Positions 1 through 8,122 of a DNA stretch of 18,906 nucleotides are shown here, piece by piece. Location: assembly GCA_034112285.1 (NCBI GenBank), contig JAWUVP010000021.1:1-18906 (forward strand), in the 5' to 3' direction. Numbering within the stretch: position 1 is the first letter of the stretch; each line of letters starts with the position of its first letter. Source of the DNA: JAWUVP01 sp034112285. Lineage in GTDB: Bacteria > Pseudomonadota > Gammaproteobacteria > JABDGN01. The position numbers and the translations under genes were made by a program. The notes beneath the pieces were generated by a model, which was given only the letters and a program-made list of their open reading frames with translations, did not search any database and had not been told where the DNA came from.

Positions 1-3000
1 AGAAAGGCGTGTTTAATTTTTATATTAAATTCGGCTATCCGGTTTAGTAAATTCATTAATACACAGTTGCCCATGGAGTGAGCAATAATATTGACATCAA
101 TGCCGGCATTCACAAGTTGTTCTATTAACGGTGTTAGCAGCATGGCTGAATAATAGGCCGAGTCGGTGTCGGCCATAAAGTTCCAAGCCTCTGGATCGCC
201 TTGCCAGGCAATGCCAATTACGTTGGTGTATTGATGGTAATTTTTATATTCAAACTGTTGGGTGGCGAGATTTAAATTATTGTTCATATGTGTCCACCAG
301 CTGTGAGCGTGATCACCGTTTATTTCATCTGCGGGATATTGTTCTGCGTTTTGGTACGATTGCAATACCTCTTGTTCGGGGTGGCGATAAAGCGTGCTGG
401 TGCTTTGTGTAAAGCCCTCTATGTTTGGTTTTTTTATCAAGCGCTCGAAAGCTTCGCTCACGGTTAAATTTTCCAATTCTTTATCGGGGGTGAGTGCGAA
501 CGAATTACTGTGGCCGCCGTAACTCACGTTGTAGCCATGAATAAAGAGGGTGGCATTGTTGCCGCTTTGTTTAATGGCGGTTAATTGGGCTTGCGTTAAT
601 AAGCCGCGGCAGTATAAATCGTCGCGTTTTGGCGTGCTGTTAAAAAACCGCATTCTATTTTTCATTTTGTGAAAAGCATCGCTGGTTAAGTGTCGCGCTG
701 AGGCGAGCTTAAAGATAGGGTCGAGCTGCTGGTGCACAATATTGCGGTAGTGTTGGGGTGATGAAAAACGGTAGTTAAAATTAACCGGCAGTGGGAGCAA
801 GGTTAACGCGACCGCTTGCGTGCGCACGATGTGCCTAGGGTTGTTATTGCTTGTTTGCAGCGCCTGCTTGTCGGGCGGAAAATAAAGCCATTGGGTTGGG
901 TTACAGCTGAGCTTGTTAATAGCAATAACATAGAGTGCGCGGCTATCTTGTGTGCCAACTATGTTCATGGCCCAGGGTTTATCTAGGTCTAGGCCGCGCA
1001 CCATGCTTTGTGTGCCATTGGTGGTGATGTGGGTAACTTTTTTATTGCTATTCAGATAGTTTTCATCACCCGCACTCAACTCAAAAAATTGATATTTTAG
1101 ATCGTGCAAATAAGGCAGGTCGATATTGTTGGGTAAAGTAAAGTGCAATACAACGCTATCATCTTTTAAAATATGCGCCTGCTGTGTAAGCACGTTTAGC
1201 CCCACCAGCTGAGCCAAACTTTTTGGCAAGCCAATAGTGGGAAAGCTTAACGGTGCACTGGCGGCTGTTTTTGAAATGGCACCTGCAATTTTTAATTTCT
1301 GCTCGGCGGCAAAATCTAAGGCGTTGCCATAGAGGGTGGTGTTGCCTGAAGTATCAATCATATAACCGGTTTGACCATTATTGATGTGCAAGGGGGCGTT
1401 GCCTAGTCCTTTTAATTGCAGAGATTTTTTGCTGTGTAAGGTTAACATGCCTTTTTGGCTGTAGAGGGTGATGTCACCCTGTTCACTGCTTAAAAAATAC
1501 TGCCTGTCGGTGGACAAAGCTAATTGCTTAGCACTCAGTAAGCTTAAGTTGGCTTGTGTAGTGCTGCTGAAAATGTGTTTGCCGATGACACTGGCTTGTT
1601 TTCCCGCTTGCAGTTGGGTAATGGCGGCTGTTTTATGCATAATTTGGTCTTGGCTTAAATGTGTGCGGTCGGCATTATTGGTTTCAATTAAGTGTTGCTC
1701 ACTTTGTAGGGTGCTATGTTGTTGTGCATGCATATAAAGACTGCCGCGTTGTGAGTGCAAGCTTATATGGGGTTGGTCTTGTTCGGCGGATAAGCGCAAT
1801 TTATTTTCTTGTTGTGGCGTGTGTAGCTGCAAATATTGTTGTTGCTGGTCATCTTCTATGGTTAATGTGTTGCCTTGATGGGTGCCAAGCTGATGTTGGC
1901 TAGCGTTTGTGTGCGTGACGATATTTTTGTTTTCGCTGTTAGTGATGCTATGGTGAATGTACCAACGGTTGGGGTCGCCATTTTCAGCGGCAATATTGAC
2001 TTGCGCGTCTGGGTATAAAGGCATGTGTGTGCCTATGGCAGTGACTTGTGAGTTATCGTTATTGGCGTGGGCTTGCAGGCGATGCATCGGTGGCATCACC
2101 TCATTGGGTTTGGCATTGCTGTTATCAAAATGCGGACGCACAAAAGCTTGCCCCGTTGCTGTGACGATGGGTAAATCGGTAGTGCTGTCTACTTTGGCGC
2201 TCAGGTATTGTGGCAGTAGTGGACGGTGGTTTAAACTCGGACGATAAGTCAGGCGTGCGCTCATGATGCTACATTGATTTTGATATCCGGTATTTTTGTT
2301 ATTGTTTAAGCACACAGTGTTAGCAGATAAATATTTTATATTAAGATCATCAAAACTGTGACGGTAATTGGCGCCATGCTGCACGGCTATAACAAAGTAA
2401 CCGCCGGTTAGGGTGGGTTGTTGCGTATTAAAATCAATATAAATAGCGTAGCCGGGTTGAAAGTTAGCATCGGTGGTTTTAATGTTGAGGCTGTGCTCGG
2501 CCACCTCGCCAATTTGTCTGCGTAGTTTGGCTTGTTGATTTGCTTCGGTTGGGTTGCGGCTTATTTGATGATATTCATTATGTCGCTCTTCATGCACGGA
2601 ATTTTTTTTGCCGGCCTCTGCCGTCGTAGGGCTGAGTTGTTGCATCGGGAAAAGATGGTGACTAGCAACCTGCCGAGGTTGTTGGTTATTTTGCGGTAAA
2701 ATTTTGTATACGTGTGGCACGGATTTATCTGCTGCCACCTCCACTTCGTTAACCTTGATATAGATTGCGTCTGGTAAGCTGTGTGCTTGCTGACTACGAT
2801 CAGTGAAAATAATTTCTTCGTGGCCAAACTCATCAACACGACTATACCAATAGATTCCAGCGTGTGTGAGTAGACGATGCATGAAATTAAAGTCAGATTC
2901 GTCTGGCGCTTGCATGTGATAATCATTGCTGTCGGTCTTGTTTTTGACCTGCCAAACAAAAGGGCCGATGTTTTGTTCGGTGAATAATTGGGCCACGATG

Positions 3001-3323
3001 TCGTGAAGCGACATGGCATTAAACACGCGGGTTTGTTGGGTGGTTTTTAAGGCGGCCAGCATGGAGCGAGCTTGTAGGCGCACGACCTGTTGCTTGCCAT
3101 CGGCGCTGGCACCAATGCGTTTGGCGCTGACGATTTGTAGCGCCAGCGTGTGTAAAGGGTTTAGGGGTAATTGCAGATTATTATGCAATAAACTAGCAGC
3201 TAAGCACTCGGTAGATAGCAAAATGTCGGCTTGAAGGGCATTGACGCCGGCCAAGCTTTCTTCTGCATTGAAGCTTATCACGGGGTAGCTTTGGCCGGCG
3301 ATGTCTATCATTATGTTTTGCAT
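1..3323 (-). CDS. vgrG: Specialised VgrG (type VI secretion spike) with C-terminal alpha/beta-hydrolase effector domain; partial, cut by left edge
   Basis: An uninterrupted frame of 1107 codons runs off the left edge. Residues 1-430 read like the gp27-like base of VgrG, with the hallmark DESDFNFMHRLLTHAGI at about 141-157. The gp5 OB-fold region is recognisable but poor: the usual RVKVQFHWD is missing, while GDPNRW survives at 449-454. Residues about 490-680 form a Gln/His/Ser-rich repetitive stretch like the VgrG beta-helix and DUF2345 tail. A roughly 200-residue linker of unclear fold follows. From about 900 there is an alpha/beta-hydrolase core with FIHGYN (His929, oxyanion region), an IAWQGDP strand and IIAHSMGN with Ser1083 as probable nucleophile. 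This pattern recalls DUF900 hydrolases. The catalytic Asp and His would lie beyond the edge. The inferred role is a secreted spike delivering a lipase or esterase. ATG at 3323 is chosen; an in-frame ATG at 3311 is possible, and neither has a strong ribosome site. Confidence 0.85.
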   Translation of the reverse strand, partial: MQNIMIDIAGQSYPVISFNAEESLAGVNALQADILLSTECLAASLLHNNLQLPLNPLHTLALQIVSAKRIGASADGKQQVVRLQARSMLAALKTTQQTRVFNAMSLHDIVAQLFTEQNIGPFVWQVKNKTDSNDYHMQAPDESDFNFMHRLLTHAGIYWYSRVDEFGHEEIIFTDRSQQAHSLPDAIYIKVNEVEVAADKSVPHVYKILPQNNQQPRQVASHHLFPMQQLSPTTAEAGKKNSVHEERHNEYHQISRNPTEANQQAKLRRQIGEVAEHSLNIKTTDANFQPGYAIYIDFNTQQPTLTGGYFVIAVQHGANYRHSFDDLNIKYLSANTVCLNNNKNTGYQNQCSIMSARLTYRPSLNHRPLLPQYLSAKVDSTTDLPIVTATGQAFVRPHFDNSNAKPNEVMPPMHRLQAHANNDNSQVTAIGTHMPLYPDAQVNIAAENGDPNRWYIHHSITNSENKNIVTHTNASQHQLGTHQGNTLTIEDDQQQQYLQLHTPQQENKLRLSAEQDQPHISLHSQRGSLYMHAQQHSTLQSEQHLIETNNADRTHLSQDQIMHKTAAITQLQAGKQASVIGKHIFSSTTQANLSLLSAKQLALSTDRQYFLSSEQGDITLYSQKGMLTLHSKKSLQLKGLGNAPLHINNGQTGYMIDTSGNTTLYGNALDFAAEQKLKIAGAISKTAASAPLSFPTIGLPKSLAQLVGLNVLTQQAHILKDDSVVLHFTLPNNIDLPYLHDLKYQFFELSAGDENYLNSNKKVTHITTNGTQSMVRGLDLDKPWAMNIVGTQDSRALYVIAINKLSCNPTQWLYFPPDKQALQTSNNNPRHIVRTQAVALTLLPLPVNFNYRFSSPQHYRNIVHQQLDPIFKLASARHLTSDAFHKMKNRMRFFNSTPKRDDLYCRGLLTQAQLTAIKQSGNNATLFIHGYNVSYGGHSNSFALTPDKELENLTVSEAFERLIKKPNIEGFTQSTSTLYRHPEQEVLQSYQNAEQYPADEINGDHAHSWWTHMNNNLNLATQQFEYKNYHQYTNVIGIAWQGDPEAWNFMADTDSAYYSAMLLTPLIEQLVNAGIDVNIIAHSMGNCVLMNLLNRIAEFNIKIKHAF

Positions 3324-3381
3324 TATTTAAACCAACGAATAGGAGTGTGGTAAGTGTAGGCGAGGCTTGCATATTCGGCAA

Positions 3382-3410
3382 GTTATATCTTAATGTTTGT
3401 TTGCATTCAA
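3382..3410 (-). promoter_or_regulatory. Sigma-70-type promoter for the vgrG gene
   Basis: On the minus strand there is TTGAAT (3405-3410), a 17-base spacer, then TATAAC (3382-3387). This matches the -35/-10 consensus at 4/6 and 5/6 with optimal spacing. Transcription would start near 3375, about 50 bases before the VgrG start. It implies vgrG is transcribed independently of ubiI. This is a pattern match only. Confidence 0.55.
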
Positions 3411-3455
3411 GAGGGGAGGACTGGTGCGCTCTAAGTTTTGTCGTGTTGTAAAAGT

Positions 3456-3481
3456 TCGTCGCTATGCTGCTCGCAATGACG
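3456..3481 (+). repeat. REP-like palindrome arm (single copy, between ubiI and vgrG)
   Basis: The 26 bases agree with the arm at 6112-6137 at 21 of 26 positions, in the same orientation, sharing the core CTCGCAA-GACG and TCGCTA. The general form (…TCGCTNNGCTNCTCGCAATGACG) is typical of dispersed REP-type extragenic palindromes. It lies in the 207-base gap between ubiI and vgrG. No partner arm was found beside it. Confidence 0.6.
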
Positions 3482-3530
3482 GTGCCGGTTGGGTTGAGCT
3501 TGCGACTATTTTTTTCTAGGGGAAGGAAAA

Positions 3531-4700
3531 TTAGCCGCCGCTGGCAGAGCGGGTGAAAAGTTTTTTTAGGGTTTTGGTGTGGTTTAGTTTTTCTAGGCCA
3601 ATGTTGCGTAAGGTGGCCAGCGTGTTTGATGAGGTTGAAAACGTTCGTTTGAAGGTATCCATCATCAGCAACATTTGGCCGTTGTAATATTTGCGTTCTC
3701 GCTGGTAGCGTTTTAGTACCGATAAAGTCGTATAAGCTTTTTTATTTTTTAAGGCCAGCAAAATATAATGCGCTAAACATTTTGCATCCATAAACCCTAA
3801 GTTTGCACCTTGCCCGGCTAAGGGGTGAATGCGGTGCGCGGCGTCACCAATAAAGGCTATGTGCTCGTCGACGTAATTAACTAAATGTTGGCGTATTAAT
3901 GGAAAGCTAACACGCGGGGCGATGCAGTGCGTTTCGCCCAACCGATGATTAAAAGCGCGCATAATTTTTTGGTTAAAGGTTTTTGTGTCGCATTGTTTTA
4001 ATTGTGCAATATGCTCGGGCGTGCTTGACCACACAATTGAGCAATGATGCGCGTCTTGTAAAGGTAAAAAAGCTAGCGGCCCCTGAGGAAGAAAATGTTG
4101 CCAAGCAGTTTGTTGATGTGGTTGCTCGGTGGTGACGGTGGTGACTAGCGCATGATGTTGGTAATCATCTGTGCGCAGAGGCCAATTTAAATGTTGGCGT
4201 AACCAAGACTTAGCGCCGTCGGCGCCAATAATTAAATCACAGGTGTAATGCGCTTTCTCGCTGTGCACTGTTACGGGTTCACCTAAGACAACCTCGGTAA
4301 TTGTTGATGGGCAGATTAGGGTTATATTTTCGGTTTTTTGTGCGCGCTGCCATAGGGCTTTGCGCAGCACACGATTTTCAACAATGTTACCCAGCTCCGG
4401 CTCATCAATGTCGGCGGCGTTGAAGGTTAGCTCGGAATTATCAGCCCACACCCGCATACCATCAAAGGGACTAATGCGTTCAGCGGCAATGCTGGGCCAC
4501 ACGTTTAAAGCTTGCAAAAACTGGCGACTAGCTTCGTTGACTGATATAACCCTTAAATCGTAGTCTTTTGTATCATAATCTAGCTCGGGCGCGCGACCTT
4601 CTATAACGCCAATTTGTAAACCACTGGGGGCTAAGGCTAAGGCTTGCGCCAAGCCAACCATGCCGGCACCTACAATAATCATGTCGTAATGTTTAGGCAT
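3531..4700 (-). CDS. ubiI: UbiI/VisC-type FAD-dependent ubiquinone hydroxylase
   Basis: This 389-residue protein is of the UbiH/F/I/VisC flavoprotein monooxygenase family, which adds ring hydroxyls during ubiquinone synthesis using FAD, NAD(P)H and oxygen. The FAD dinucleotide fold GAGMVG is at residues 11-16, the GADGAKS (DG) motif at 159-165, and GDAAHRIHPLAGQG at 285-298. The last is the canonical GD motif, unlike its upstream neighbour. ATG at 4700 is preferred over the longer frame from 4733, because GAGG sits 5 bases upstream and the fold starts at once. It overlaps the end of ubiH by 8 bases, so the two are translationally coupled. The C-terminus is basic and may be membrane-associated. 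Which ring position it hydroxylates (C5 as UbiI, or C6 as UbiF) cannot be told from sequence. Confidence 0.85.
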   Translation of the reverse strand: MPKHYDMIIVGAGMVGLAQALALAPSGLQIGVIEGRAPELDYDTKDYDLRVISVNEASRQFLQALNVWPSIAAERISPFDGMRVWADNSELTFNAADIDEPELGNIVENRVLRKALWQRAQKTENITLICPSTITEVVLGEPVTVHSEKAHYTCDLIIGADGAKSWLRQHLNWPLRTDDYQHHALVTTVTTEQPHQQTAWQHFLPQGPLAFLPLQDAHHCSIVWSSTPEHIAQLKQCDTKTFNQKIMRAFNHRLGETHCIAPRVSFPLIRQHLVNYVDEHIAFIGDAAHRIHPLAGQGANLGFMDAKCLAHYILLALKNKKAYTTLSVLKRYQRERKYYNGQMLLMMDTFKRTFSTSSNTLATLRNIGLEKLNHTKTLKKLFTRSASGG

Positions 4701-5871
4701 GTTGGCCTCGGCGTAATTTTTTGATTTGTGCACTTAAGCCGGCGGCTTGTTGGGCGAGTTGATTTTTAAAGGGCAATACGTCAAGCAAGCTTAATCCTAG
4801 GCCTAAAAAGTGCGGTGCTTTTAAATGTTGCATTACGCGGTCGGTGAGGCGAATGATTTTTTGTTGGGGCGCTTGACGTTGCGCGAGGTAAGCTTCGGTC
4901 AGTGCGGGGATATTATCCAGTGTATGGGTTTTTAATAATTCGCAGAAGGCGTAAATATCTTGTAAGGCCAGATTGAATCCTTGCGCGGCAACGGGGCTAA
5001 TATTATGCGCGGCGTTTCCCAGCAGTAAACACCGCTGTTGAATTTGTTGTTTGGCAATAATCATTTTTATGGGATAGGTAAAGCGTGGCCCCAAATTTGT
5101 TAGCTTGCCAAAGCGGTGGCCAAAATGTTTTTCAATTTGTGTGAGGAGTTCGCCCGCTTCCATTTCGTGCAGTGCATTGCAGACGCTGGTGTCGGTTGTG
5201 CAAACAAAGCCACAGGTATTATTTTGCATGGGCAGCATGGCTAATGTCCCCATCTCACTTGCGCGTTGGTAGGCAATATTTTGGTGAGGTTTTTTTAATG
5301 TTAAATTTGTCACTAATGCCGATTGTTTGTAGTCGGTTACGCACGCGGTTATGTTTAGTAAGTTTCGACAATGTGACAGGGCGCCATCAGCGGCAATAAT
5401 TAATTTCGCACTGAGGGTTTTGGTTTGCTGGTCATGCTCAATGGTTACCTGGCCGGCGGTGCTGTCTAGTTGTTGCACGCTGGCTGGACAGTAAAAGGTG
5501 AGCTGGGTTTGTTGCGCTAGGTTTTTTTGTAATGCCTGGGTCAATTGTGCGGCAGGCACCACATAGCCTAGTGCCGGCAAGTCAATCTCTTTGGCTTGCA
5601 TACGCGTTGCGCCAAATCTTCCTTCAGCTGAAACATGCACCTGAGCTATGGGTGTGGCGTACTCGCTTAAATTTTCCCATACGGAAAAATGTTCAAGAAT
5701 TTGTTGGCTACCATAAGATAGCGCCAGTTTACGGCCGTCGGGTTGTGAGTTGTTTTGGCTTGGGGCTTGGCGCTCAATAATTGCAATAGAGAGCCCGCTT
5801 TTGGCTAGGGCGCAAGCCATGCTGGCTCCAGCTGGGCCGCTGCCTATAATGATGAGATCGTAGTTTTTCAT
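4693..5871 (-). CDS. ubiH: UbiH-type FAD-dependent ubiquinone hydroxylase
   Basis: A 392-residue monooxygenase of the UbiH/UbiF family in ubiquinone biosynthesis. It shows the N-terminal FAD motif GSGPAG (residues 10-15), the conserved Arg region GRKLALS near 46-52, AADG (160-163) in the DG motif, and GNAAHNISPVAAQG (285-298) in the GD motif position. The Asn replacing Asp there is, from memory of the family, also seen in E. coli UbiH (GNAAQ…), which supports calling this member UbiH and its partner UbiI. An in-frame ATG at 5883 would add four residues; 5871 fits the family N-terminus better, but neither start has a convincing ribosome site. The order pepP-ubiH-ubiI is conserved in gammaproteobacteria. 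The roughly 320-base gap from pepP suggests ubiHI may have a separate promoter. Confidence 0.85.
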   Translation of the reverse strand: MKNYDLIIIGSGPAGASMACALAKSGLSIAIIERQAPSQNNSQPDGRKLALSYGSQQILEHFSVWENLSEYATPIAQVHVSAEGRFGATRMQAKEIDLPALGYVVPAAQLTQALQKNLAQQTQLTFYCPASVQQLDSTAGQVTIEHDQQTKTLSAKLIIAADGALSHCRNLLNITACVTDYKQSALVTNLTLKKPHQNIAYQRASEMGTLAMLPMQNNTCGFVCTTDTSVCNALHEMEAGELLTQIEKHFGHRFGKLTNLGPRFTYPIKMIIAKQQIQQRCLLLGNAAHNISPVAAQGFNLALQDIYAFCELLKTHTLDNIPALTEAYLAQRQAPQQKIIRLTDRVMQHLKAPHFLGLGLSLLDVLPFKNQLAQQAAGLSAQIKKLRRGQHA

Positions 5872-6194
5872 AAGGCTGATCATAGCATTATTTACGGATG
5901 TTTTTGATATAATATTCTGGGGGTTTGGGTGGGTGAGGCATTACGTTAGGCCCAAAGCCCAGGGCCAACGCACTTTAAAAAATGTACAAAATACAACTAG
6001 AAAAGCTTTAAATCATAACATTCCCTCCCATATCGTCGTGCGAGGAACGTAGCGACGCGCACCACAGGTGCAGGTCAATCTCTTAAATTCAGCGGTGTTC
6101 AGAAGATTGCCGCATCGCTACGCTCCTCGCAACGACGTACTTTTTCTCAAACGAGCAAATTTGGCCAGACCCAATGCCCCAGTGCGTTAGCTTC
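5872..6194. other. Intergenic stretch between pepP and ubiH
   Basis: About 320 bases without a credible gene. It holds the REP-like inverted repeat (6034-6137), a small GGCCC/GGGCC hairpin (5949-5966) without a U-tract, and an A/T-rich ATATTAT-like segment near 5910-5920 that could contribute to a ubiH promoter, although no matching -35 is visible. No tRNA or canonical intrinsic terminator was recognised. Confidence 0.6.
6034..6137. repeat. REP-like long inverted repeat between pepP and ubiH
   Basis: The left arm (6034-6059, CGTCGTGCGAGGAACGTAGC…) and right arm (6111-6137) are inverted copies about 26 bases long, differing by two substitutions and one indel. They flank a 51-base interior. 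The arms have the GCGAGGA-CGTAGCGA core common to REP-type extragenic palindromes. In RNA they could form a long stem at the 3' end of the pepP transcript. A third, single arm is at 3456-3481. Confidence 0.75.
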
Positions 6195-7505
6195 TCAACT
6201 GGCCATTAAGGCTTCAATGTCTTCTACTGTTTTGGCTAAACGTTCGGTTAAATTATCGCAACCCTTTTGCGTTACCACAACATCATCTTCAATTCGCACG
6301 CCTATGCCGCGCCATTTTGCATCGACATTTTCATTGTCAGGTTGAATGTAAATACCGGGCTCGATAGTCATGACCATGCCAGGTGCTAATTTGCGCCATT
6401 GTCCGTGTACTTTGTAGTTGCTCACATCATGCACATCTAGGCCCATCCAATGGCCTAAACCATGGGGGTAAAAGTCTGCGTAGGCTTTATCTTTGACGAG
6501 TTGTTCTACGTTTCCAGTGAGTATGCCAAGGTTGACTAACTGCTCGGTGATTAATTGAAAACTTTTTTGTTTCAATTCGTTAATGTCGGCGCCCGGTTTA
6601 ACAAGGTCGCACATCGTGGTTTGCACGTGCAGCACGGCTTCGTATACGGCTTTTTGTTCGGGGCTAAATTTTCCATTTACAGGATAGGTGCGGGTAATGT
6701 CGGACGCGTACCATTCATATTCTTCACCCATGTCAACCAGCACAAGCTCACCATCTTGTAAAACATCTTGGCCGGCAAAGTAATGCAGCACGCAGGCATT
6801 TTTACCATTGGCAACAATGGGGTCATAAGCAACATCCATGCACCCATGTTGGTTATAAACGTAAGCAATTTCAGAATAAAGCTGGCGCTCGGTGGTGCCC
6901 GGAATACAATTTTTCATGCCGCGGATGTGTGCTTCAACATTAATGTTGGCCGCTTTGCGTAGCACTTCAATTTCACCTGGGCTTTTAATAATGCGCATTT
7001 CGTGAAGGGAGCTGCTAACGTTAACAATTGTGTTAGGGAAGGTGGCGCCAGCGCGAATTTTGCCGCGCACTTCGTTGCGCACGGCAGCGATGTCTTCATC
7101 AATGCCATTTTCATAACCGAATTGGTAGTAGAGCGTTTCTTTGTTGGCTAATAATTCTTCTAGCATTAAATCAAAGTCTTCGATAGGGAAGGCTTGGTCT
7201 GCTAAATAGTCTTGCACGCCGCCGGCTTGTCCGGCACGTTTACCATTCCAAATTTCTTTGGCTGGATCACGCTCGCGGTTAAATAAAATATATTCACCTT
7301 CTGCGCGATTGGGAATTAACACCGCAATGGCTTCGGGCTCAGAAAATCCGGTGAGGTAGTAAAAATTACTGTCGGGGCGAAAACGGAAATGACTGTCTTG
7401 GGTGCGCGGATATTCTGGCTTGGTGCAAATAATCGCAATGCTATTGTCGCTCATTTCTTGCATGAGTTTGGCGCGGCGCTGTTGATATTCTTGTGAGCTA
7501 ATCAT
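6195..7505 (-). CDS. pepP: Xaa-Pro aminopeptidase P
   Basis: A cytoplasmic dinuclear-metal (pita-bread fold) peptidase that removes the N-terminal residue ahead of proline. The 436 residues match the family length of about 440. After the N-terminal creatinase-like domain (SNFYYLTGF near 46-54), all five metal ligands are visible: Asp258 and Asp269 (VLVDMGEEYEWYASDITR), His352 (HGLGHWMGLDVHD), Glu382 (IEPGIYI) and Glu406 (RIEDDVVV). ATG at 7505 is chosen because AAGGA (7512-7516) sits exactly 6 bases upstream. The alternative ATG at 7511 would abut that ribosome site. The gene follows ygfB by a few bases, and ygfB-pepP-ubiH is a classic gammaproteobacterial neighbourhood. Nothing appears broken. 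Confidence 0.96.
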   Translation of the reverse strand: MISSQEYQQRRAKLMQEMSDNSIAIICTKPEYPRTQDSHFRFRPDSNFYYLTGFSEPEAIAVLIPNRAEGEYILFNRERDPAKEIWNGKRAGQAGGVQDYLADQAFPIEDFDLMLEELLANKETLYYQFGYENGIDEDIAAVRNEVRGKIRAGATFPNTIVNVSSSLHEMRIIKSPGEIEVLRKAANINVEAHIRGMKNCIPGTTERQLYSEIAYVYNQHGCMDVAYDPIVANGKNACVLHYFAGQDVLQDGELVLVDMGEEYEWYASDITRTYPVNGKFSPEQKAVYEAVLHVQTTMCDLVKPGADINELKQKSFQLITEQLVNLGILTGNVEQLVKDKAYADFYPHGLGHWMGLDVHDVSNYKVHGQWRKLAPGMVMTIEPGIYIQPDNENVDAKWRGIGVRIEDDVVVTQKGCDNLTERLAKTVEDIEALMAS

Positions 7506-7511
7506 AGTCAT

Positions 7512-7516
7512 TCCTT
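7512..7516 (-). promoter_or_regulatory. Ribosome binding site deciding the pepP start
   Basis: AAGGA on the minus strand overlaps the ygfB stop codon (7515-7517) and lies 6 bases before ATG 7505. It would touch the alternative ATG 7511, so 7505 is favoured. The overlap suggests coupled translation of ygfB and pepP. Confidence 0.6.
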
Positions 7517-8108
7517 AGTGTATTTTGTCTGAGGCAGGCGTTTGCGTCAGCGGTTTGCTTTCAAGCATTAAGTCGGCATGGATCGTCATAACGGCTACGC
7601 GAACAAACTCCATTAATTCGGCGTAATCTGTTTCATCTTCTTCGGTCGTGTCTTGAATATCTTCGGAACCAATTTTGCCAATTTCGGTTAGGTCATAAAT
7701 TAATTCGGTAAGCTCGTCGGCAAAGCTATTGGTTAAGTTTAAGTGCGCGGCACCCAGGCCTGAGATGTAGCCTTGGCACCATTTACCTAATGAGGTGGTG
7801 CGCACGCTTAACTTGATATCGTCATCGGGTAATAACAAATGAAAGCCAAAGTTAATGTCGGCAAACTGATGCGCGCTGATATTAATTAATTCATGCAGTG
7901 TTTCTTGATGCACATCATATTCATCTTCTTCTAAATCGGCAACATCGCCTTCAGTGAGCAATAATTCATGAGCTTGTTTGGGGTCGTTGGTGACGGATAA
8001 AATACCCGCAACAAAACCGTGGGCTTCAGCAGCACTGAAGGGAATGTGTATGGCTTTTAGTGCATCGTCCACATTAATAAAATCGGGCAAGTGAGTTGTG
8101 TCTGTCAT
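7515..8108 (-). CDS. ygfB: YgfB / UPF0149 family protein
   Basis: A 197-residue acidic, mostly helical protein. The N-terminal pattern (AEAHGFVAGIL near 27-37) and the central WCQGYISGLG (about 109-118) are typical of the UPF0149/YgfB family, and its position immediately before pepP is conserved. In Pseudomonas the family member has been linked to repression of the ampDh3 amidase, but a general function is not settled; I infer only a cytoplasmic regulatory role. ATG at 8108 has AAGGAAG about 4-6 bases upstream. The usual divergent zapA/6S RNA/ygfA block that often lies next to ygfB is not here; an alpha/beta hydrolase gene precedes it by 14 bases. Confidence 0.88.
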   Translation of the reverse strand: MTDTTHLPDFINVDDALKAIHIPFSAAEAHGFVAGILSVTNDPKQAHELLLTEGDVADLEEDEYDVHQETLHELINISAHQFADINFGFHLLLPDDDIKLSVRTTSLGKWCQGYISGLGAAHLNLTNSFADELTELIYDLTEIGKIGSEDIQDTTEEDETDYAELMEFVRVAVMTIHADLMLESKPLTQTPASDKIH

Positions 8109-8122
8109 GGGGCTTCCTTCTA

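Noticed and set aside
1468..2247. Several plus-strand open frames of 80-96 residues rich in Cys, Leu and Val
   Set aside because: These are antisense shadows of the Gln-rich VgrG shaft; Gln codons reverse-complement to Leu-type codons, which explains the odd composition.
2561..3019. A 152-residue minus-strand open frame
   Set aside because: It is out of frame but fully inside the VgrG coding sequence, with no family resemblance.
4701..4733. Longer ubiI start at 4733
   Set aside because: It adds residues before the FAD fold that are read from the end of ubiH; ATG 4700 has GAGG at a good distance.
5949..5966. GGCCC/GGGCC hairpin as a terminator
   Set aside because: The stem is only 5 bp and has no T-run on either side.
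5937..6180. Terminal inverted repeats that would make the REP region a small transposable element
   Set aside because: The flanking similarity (GGCATT…GGCC type) is short and gapped, and no target duplication is visible.
7515..8108. Possible 6S RNA or zapA near ygfB
   Set aside because: The neighbourhood was checked because they often adjoin ygfB, but only coding sequence with very short gaps is present on both sides.
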